Shown piece by piece: positions 59,772 to 64,000 of a stretch of 64,000 bases of DNA (positions are counted from its first letter, which is position 1; each line of letters begins with the position of its first letter). The stretch comes from Alcaligenaceae bacterium (lineage in GTDB: Bacteria > Pseudomonadota > Gammaproteobacteria > Burkholderiales > Burkholderiaceae_B): positions 1 through 64,000 of the forward strand of contig JACCES010000017.1 of NCBI GenBank assembly GCA_013416455.1, read 5' to 3'. The position numbers and the translations under genes were made by a program. Below the pieces are notes generated by a model. That model ran no database searches and was not told where the DNA came from. It saw nothing but the letters and a program-made list of their open reading frames with translations.

Positions 59772-59848
59772 TTGCGCGCCCATAGGCGCGTCCCTGGCTG
59801 CTTCGTGCTTCCACTGGCCCGGCCCGAGCCGCTGTTGTGTTGTACCGC

Positions 59849-60280
59849 TCAACCCGCATCCTGCTGCTGCTTCCAGTAGGCATAGAGCGGCGCATCGTCG
59901 CCGGGGCTGAGGACCTGGGCGTCCACCGGCGCATAGTCGAGGGGAACGGTGACCTTGCGCCATTCTTCCCGCGTATAGCCGTAGAAAGTCTTCCGGATGC
60001 CGTACAGAGACATGGTGGCCATGCAGAAAGGGCAGGGCTGGCCGCTCGCATATACTACGCAATCGCTCAGGTCGCGCGTGCCCAATGCAATGCCTGCGCG
60101 CTTCACGGCAAGGAATTCCGCATGCGCAGTGGGGTCGCCGCATAAGTGGGACTCGTTGGCGGCTTCAGAGACGATCTGGCCGTTTCTGACGACCACGGAG
60201 CCGAATGGCCGGCCCCCGGCATCCACGTTCTTGTATGCCAGGTCGATGGCGGCCCGGATGTAGCGGTCGTCGGCGGTCAT
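59849..60280 (-). CDS. Nucleoside deaminase (guanine/cytidine deaminase family)
   Basis: A 143-residue zinc deaminase: TAHAEFLAVKRAG with His53-Ala-Glu55 and SGQPCPFCMATM with Cys83 and Cys86 as zinc ligands. The residues around (YASGQPCPFC-A) resemble bacterial guanine and nucleoside deaminases. It is convergent with the receptor genes and divergent from gntR. A remnant of its 3' end recurs at 57416. TGTTGACA-type motifs lie upstream of its start at 60363. Confidence 0.88.
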   Translation of the reverse strand: MTADDRYIRAAIDLAYKNVDAGGRPFGSVVVRNGQIVSEAANESHLCGDPTAHAEFLAVKRAGIALGTRDLSDCVVYASGQPCPFCMATMSLYGIRKTFYGYTREEWRKVTVPLDYAPVDAQVLSPGDDAPLYAYWKQQQDAG

Positions 60281-60362
60281 GTTGGCTTGGTCTCCTTGGG
60301 GTGCCGAGGCCAGCTGGTTTCAGCCATCGGGATGCGTTCCATGATAGAAAGTCACACCCATA

Positions 60363-60493
60363 CTGTCAACACTTATGGGGGCTATATGAGATTTTCGGGG
60401 TACCTGCCTGCGTCCATTCCAGAGAAGAACCCGATTTCCCGGGCTGCACGGCAAATGTGGCGGTAGAAGTGTTTTTAATATAGAGTTGACACT
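60363..60493. promoter_or_regulatory. Deaminase-gntR intergenic region with two TGTTGACA-type sites
   Basis: CTGTCAACACT (60363-60373, complement AGTGTTGACAG) and AGTTGACACT (60484-60493) frame the divergent promoters. The second sits inside a wider dyad AGAGT-TGAC-ACTCT. They lie 83 and 204 bases upstream of the deaminase start and 164 and 44 bases upstream of the gntR start, suitable for autoregulation. Confidence 0.45.
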
Positions 60494-60536
60494 CTTGGGG
60501 TGGTGTACGGCCACCGGCTGTAATCGCAATCGAACA

Positions 60537-61226
60537 ATGAAAGACGACGTCCTTACTCTCATCGACAAGAACGATATCGACGCACCATTGAGCGACATCG
60601 TATACGAGCGTTTGCTGGAGCGGATCTATTCCGGCGGCATGCCGCCGGGCATGATCATCAACGAGGTCGCCATTGCGCGCGAATTCGGCGTCAGCCGTGG
60701 GCCGGTGCGCGAAGCCGTGCGGCGCCTGCAAGGGATACAGATCGTCACCCGCGAACCCTATCTGAAGGCAAGGGTCGTGGAATTGTCGGCGGAATCCGCG
60801 CTCGAACTGTTCCAGATGCGTATGGGGTTGGAAGGCGTGGCCTGCTACCTGGCCACGGAACGCATGAGCGACGAGGAAATCGACGAACTGCTGCATGATA
60901 CGGAAATCGATTATCAGCGGCGGTTGCGCGGTGAGGCCGAGCCCGAGGGGCGTCGTTTCGACCTGCACGAACGCATCGTGCGGGCCAGCGGCAACAAGCG
61001 CATCATTGCCGCCCTGTGCGAAGACCTCTACCATTTGCTGCGCATTTACCGCAGGCATTCCGGTTCGGTGCTGGAACGCAAAGAGGACGCCTTTGATGAG
61101 CACAGGCAGATCGTGATGGCCTTGCGCGGCAGGGATGCGCGCCTGGCTGAATCACTGATGCGTTCCCATATCAGCAGGGCGGCCAACCATATCGTAGAAC
61201 AATTGCGCGTTCAGCGTGACGCTTGA
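60537..61226 (+). CDS. GntR family transcriptional regulator (FadR-like, FCD domain)
   Basis: A 229-residue regulator: N-terminal winged helix (LSDIVYERLLERIYSGGMPPGMIINEVAIAREFGVSRGPVREAVRRLQG) and C-terminal FCD effector domain (ALELFQMRMGLEGVACYLATERMSDEEIDELLHD; FDLHERIVRASGNKRI). Such proteins control organic-acid genes. It is directly followed by an MmgE/PrpD gene and flanked by Bug receptors. The repeated TGTTGACACT sites in the cluster are candidate operators. Confidence 0.9.
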   Translation: MKDDVLTLIDKNDIDAPLSDIVYERLLERIYSGGMPPGMIINEVAIAREFGVSRGPVREAVRRLQGIQIVTREPYLKARVVELSAESALELFQMRMGLEGVACYLATERMSDEEIDELLHDTEIDYQRRLRGEAEPEGRRFDLHERIVRASGNKRIIAALCEDLYHLLRIYRRHSGSVLERKEDAFDEHRQIVMALRGRDARLAESLMRSHISRAANHIVEQLRVQRDA

Positions 61227-61294
61227 TATTTGAACATCACGGCCGGGCGATCCGGGCCCGCGGCGCGGCGTCTCGGCATTCAGGAGAAGCAACT

Positions 61295-62674
61295 GTGTCC
61301 GACGGATTTTCCGGCGATTTGCGCCAAGTTTGCGATTTCGTGGCCGGCTTGTCCTGGTCCCAAATACCGGAGGCCGTCAGGCAGCGCGCGGTCGATGTCC
61401 TGGCCGACGATCTGGCCGCCATGGCGGCAGGGGCGGGCGAACCCGAGCTGCGGCATTTCATGCGGCGTGTGTGCGGGCGGGCGGGCGGCGGCGGGCATTC
61501 GCTGCTCATTGCGCCCGGGCTTCCCGCGGCGGCATTGCTGGATGCGGCATCATGGAATGCCCTGGCGGGCAATTGGTGTGAGCTGGATGAAGGTTTCCGC
61601 CTGGCGATCTGCCATGCCGGAATCTATACCTTGCCGGCCCTCATGGCCGAGGCGGGAGCCCGCGGGGCGACGCTGGGCCAGGTTCTGCTGGCGCTGACCG
61701 GCGCCTATGAACTGGTGACGCGCTGCGCGATGAGCTTTCATTCCATGCCGCCCGTGGTCCATGGCCATGCGCTGTGGAGCGCGACGGGGGCGGCGGCGGC
61801 GGTGGGCCTGCTGCGAGGCTATACCGGTGAGCAGCTGCTGCTGGCGGTCACGGGCGCCATTACGATGGCCAGCATGGGGCCGCGTTCGCACCTGATGTCG
61901 GGCGTGATGGTGCGCAATGGCTGGGCGGCGGCGGGCGCGGTCAATGGGATCATGGCCGCCGATTGGGCCGACGCGGGCTTCGGCGGAAGCCATCGAAGCA
62001 TGGAAGAGGTCGTGTGCGGCATTGCGCGCGCCGAGCCGCGCGCCGGTGAGCTCACGCGTGAACTGGGCGAACGGTGGTCGCTGCTGCATGGTTATCAGAA
62101 GCAGTATTCGTGCTGCCAGCACGGGCATTCCGCGGTGGAGGCCTGCCTTGCGCTGCAAAGCGCACACGATGTCGATGCGGCCCGGATACGGCGGATCCAC
62201 CTGCTCACGCACCCGCTGGCGCTGACCCTCGATACGGTGCATCCGGACACGACGCTGGGGGCGCGTTTTTCGCTTCCCCATATGGTGGCGGCCGCCTTGC
62301 ACCGTCGTACCGGGGGGCCGGGGGCTTTCGCTTCCGATACCCTGAAGGACACGGTGATCGCCGGCCTGCGCGAGAAGGTGGCGATGGAACTTGCGCCGCA
62401 TCCCATGCAGCCGCCTCACGACCGTCCGGCGTGGCTGGAGGTCGAGCTTGAGGACGGAACCGTGCTGTCGGCGGAATGCCTGAGTGCCATGGGAAGCCCC
62501 GACAATCCGATTTCCCGGGATCAGTTCCGCCGCAAGCTGCGGGAACTGGGGCAGGATGTCCTGCCCGGCCTGGCGGCGGTCATCGAGCCTGGAAATTGGC
62601 GGCGCGCGCTGGGAATGCCTTTGAACGACTGTTTGCGAAGCGCCGCCGCCGATGGGGGCGTTATTCCAGGCTGA
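61295..62674 (+). CDS. MmgE/PrpD family protein
   Basis: A 459-residue protein of the 2-methylcitrate dehydratase-like family: VCDFVAGLSWSQIPEAVRQRAVDVLADDLAAMAAGAGEPEL, ASWNALAGNWCELDEGFRLAICHAGIYTLPALMAEA, HGHALWSATGAAAAVGLLRGYTGEQLLLAV, and YQKQYSCCQHGHSAVEACLAL. The GTG at 61295 follows CAGGAG by eight bases and matches the usual start; the open frame runs earlier without a good site. Other members of the family dehydrate or isomerise hydroxy-acids. Its end overlaps the convergent Bug receptor by 14 bases. Confidence 0.88.
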   Translation: MSDGFSGDLRQVCDFVAGLSWSQIPEAVRQRAVDVLADDLAAMAAGAGEPELRHFMRRVCGRAGGGGHSLLIAPGLPAAALLDAASWNALAGNWCELDEGFRLAICHAGIYTLPALMAEAGARGATLGQVLLALTGAYELVTRCAMSFHSMPPVVHGHALWSATGAAAAVGLLRGYTGEQLLLAVTGAITMASMGPRSHLMSGVMVRNGWAAAGAVNGIMAADWADAGFGGSHRSMEEVVCGIARAEPRAGELTRELGERWSLLHGYQKQYSCCQHGHSAVEACLALQSAHDVDAARIRRIHLLTHPLALTLDTVHPDTTLGARFSLPHMVAAALHRRTGGPGAFASDTLKDTVIAGLREKVAMELAPHPMQPPHDRPAWLEVELEDGTVLSAECLSAMGSPDNPISRDQFRRKLRELGQDVLPGLAAVIEPGNWRRALGMPLNDCLRSAAADGGVIPG

Positions 62675-63659
62675 TGCCGGCGGTCTTGATCACGCGCGCC
62701 CATTTTTCGGTGTCGCGCTTGATCAGGTCGGCGAATTCCCCGCGGCTGGTGGGCTGCACGTAGGCGGCCATCGACTTCAGTTTTTCCTGGTTGGCTGGTT
62801 CCCGCATGATGGTGTTCACCAGGCTGTTGAGCCTTTCCTGGATGGCTTCGGGTGTGCCGGCGGGGGCGAAGATACCGAACCAGGTCGTGGCTTCAAAGCC
62901 ATCGAGCCCGCTTTCGGCTATGGTCGGCACGTCCGGCAGTTCGTCGCTGCGCGCCGGGCCCGTGACGCCCAGCGCCTTGAGCTTGCCGCTGTGGACATGA
63001 GGCAGGGCCGAAGGCAGGTTGTCGAACATGACGTGCACCCGGCCGGCCAGCAGATCGACCATCGCCGGCCCGCTGCCTTGGTAGGGTACGTGTGTAATCT
63101 TCATGCCAGCCATCGAATTGAAGAGTTCGCCAGCCAGGTGCGACGTGCCCCCGTTGCCGGACGAGCCATGATTGAGCGTTTCGGCGTTCTGCTTGGCATA
63201 GTCGATGAACTCGCTTACCGAATCGACAGGCAGGGCGGCCGGTACGACGAGTACGTTCATCGACTGGCTGACCAGAGCGACCGGGCTCAGGTCGCGTTCG
63301 GGGCTGTACGGCATGTTGTCGAACAGGGACGGGTTGATGGTGATGTTCCCGGCGGCGCCGAACAGCAAGGTGTATCCGTCCGGTTTGGCCTTGGCCACCA
63401 GATTTGAGCCGATGTTGCCGCCTCCGCCCGGCCGGTTCTCGACCACGACGCTCTGTTTCAGGTGATTGGACAGCTCATTGGCAATGAGGCGTCCCATGGA
63501 GTCGGTGGCGCCGCCCGGCGCGAATGGGACGATCAAGCGTATGGGCTGTTCCTGTGGCCATGTGGCGGTGTCTGCGGCGGCGGGGCCGGCGAGCACGCCG
63601 GCAACGAGCAATCCTGTGATGCCGAGGCGGTGGATGCATTGCGCAATGTTGGAGGACAT
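62661..63659 (-). CDS. Tripartite tricarboxylate transporter substrate-binding protein (Bug family)
   Basis: A 332-residue receptor with signal peptide (RLGITGLLVAGVLAGPAAADT) and Bug features (QPIRLIVPFAPGGATDSMGRLIANELSNHL; VENRPGGGGNIGSNLVAKAKPDGYTLLFG; HVPYQGSGPAMVDLLAGRVHVMFDNLPSALPHV; AGTPEAIQERLNSLVN). It is the third receptor of this cluster. TGTTGACACT lies upstream of its start at 63711-63720. Its end overlaps the MmgE/PrpD gene by 14 bases, tail to tail. Confidence 0.92.
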   Translation of the reverse strand: MSSNIAQCIHRLGITGLLVAGVLAGPAAADTATWPQEQPIRLIVPFAPGGATDSMGRLIANELSNHLKQSVVVENRPGGGGNIGSNLVAKAKPDGYTLLFGAAGNITINPSLFDNMPYSPERDLSPVALVSQSMNVLVVPAALPVDSVSEFIDYAKQNAETLNHGSSGNGGTSHLAGELFNSMAGMKITHVPYQGSGPAMVDLLAGRVHVMFDNLPSALPHVHSGKLKALGVTGPARSDELPDVPTIAESGLDGFEATTWFGIFAPAGTPEAIQERLNSLVNTIMREPANQEKLKSMAAYVQPTSRGEFADLIKRDTEKWARVIKTAGISLE

Positions 63660-63710
63660 GCTGGCTCCTGAATGGTCGAAAGAGGATGGAGGCTGGTGTT
63701 CGGCCTTGTT

Positions 63711-63728
63711 AGTGTCAACAGGCCCTAG
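63711..63728. repeat. TGTTGACACT site joined to the GGGCCTGTTGAC repeat, copy 3
   Basis: On the minus strand bases 63728-63711 read CTAGGGCCTGTTGACACT. The first 15 are the repeat also found at 39360-39374, and the last ten are the cluster's operator-like motif. The TAG is the stop codon of the MmgE/PrpD gene at 63725. Confidence 0.5.
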
Positions 63729-64000
63729 TTGTGCGGCAGGGCCGAGAGCGGCCAGTTGTCGAGTGTGCGAAGACGCTGGATCAGGCCGCGCGCCCGCTCG
63801 GCGCTGAATACGGTTTCGAAGGCTTCCTGTGCCTTCTGGTCGAGCATGGCGTCGCTCAGGGGCAGGTCCGCCGAGCCGAGCGGGTCGTCGACAAAGGTGG
63901 ACAGGCGTTCGCCGGTCGTCAGTTCGATGGTCACTTTGGCGGGACCGTATTGCGGATACAGTGCATCGCAGTCTTCGCTGCGGGAAACGTGCACGCGGTT
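63725..64000 (-). CDS. MmgE/PrpD family protein, C-terminal part (continues past the window)
   Basis: At least 91 residues remain open to the right edge. The sequence VTIELTTGERLSTFVDDPLGSADLPLSDAMLDQKAQEAFETVFSAERARGLIQRLRTLDNW is the usual C-terminal end of MmgE/PrpD proteins. It is a second family member near the one at 61295, on the opposite strand, and lies directly upstream of the Bug receptor at 62661 on the same strand. Its start is beyond the window. Confidence 0.75.
   Translation of the reverse strand, partial: NRVHVSRSEDCDALYPQYGPAKVTIELTTGERLSTFVDDPLGSADLPLSDAMLDQKAQEAFETVFSAERARGLIQRLRTLDNWPLSALPHN

Overview
The window reads as a GC-rich betaproteobacterial chromosome (Burkholderiales, most like Alcaligenaceae such as Bordetella or Achromobacter). 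The basis is four Bug-type tripartite tricarboxylate receptors, five LysR regulators, many SDR, acyl-CoA dehydrogenase and GST genes, and the general protein style. The left 7.3 kb is visibly lower in GC than the rest and looks acquired.

Left end (1-7.4 kb), a mobile and defence region. A trace of TrbI and a DUF2274 gene mark the conjugation end of a Tn4371-like integrative element. Next comes an AbiF/AbiD-type HEPN abortive-infection gene preceded by a structured non-coding RNA with its own promoter and terminator. A complete type II-C CRISPR-Cas locus follows: a minus-strand tracrRNA, a second repeat-like element beside it, cas9 (about 1021 aa), cas1, cas2, a long hairpin, and an array of nine 36-bp repeats with eight spacers. 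An IS66-like remnant abuts the last repeat.

7.6-26 kb holds an SDR, a membrane-bound FAD alcohol/sugar dehydrogenase split in two (cytochromes at 8.5-10.6 kb; small and GMC subunits at 14.2-16.3 kb) around a Zn/Cd/Pb ATPase and its MerR regulator, a Cys/Met PLP enzyme, DUF488, ChrA, a DMT exporter, a zinc alcohol dehydrogenase, a membrane-thioredoxin fusion, an MFS transporter, thioredoxin reductase and an ArsR-rhodanese regulator.

26-39.4 kb holds a TPR protein, an MFS transporter with a coupled 40-codon ORF, TetR and GST genes, then an IclR-led acyl-CoA operon (CoA ligase, two acyl-CoA dehydrogenases, citryl-CoA lyase-like, Bug receptor, SDR).

39.4-57.4 kb holds glutathionyl-hydroquinone reductase, a b561-YceI-YceI operon, and several LysR genes each beside a small catabolic set: aldo/keto reductase with SDR, a LigB-type dioxygenase, a two-subunit ThDP decarboxylase, and acyl-CoA dehydrogenase with a CaiB transferase. 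57.4-64 kb is a cluster of Bug receptors, a deaminase, a GntR regulator and MmgE/PrpD proteins, dotted with a shared TGTTGACACT motif.

Three copies of a 165-245 bp inverted-repeat element (MITE-like) lie at 13.8, 23.9 and 27.7 kb. One carries a nested module with a variable palindrome between constant arms, and that module also occurs alone at 16.4 kb. No rRNA or tRNA gene was recognised. All database-style family assignments are from reading the sequence only.
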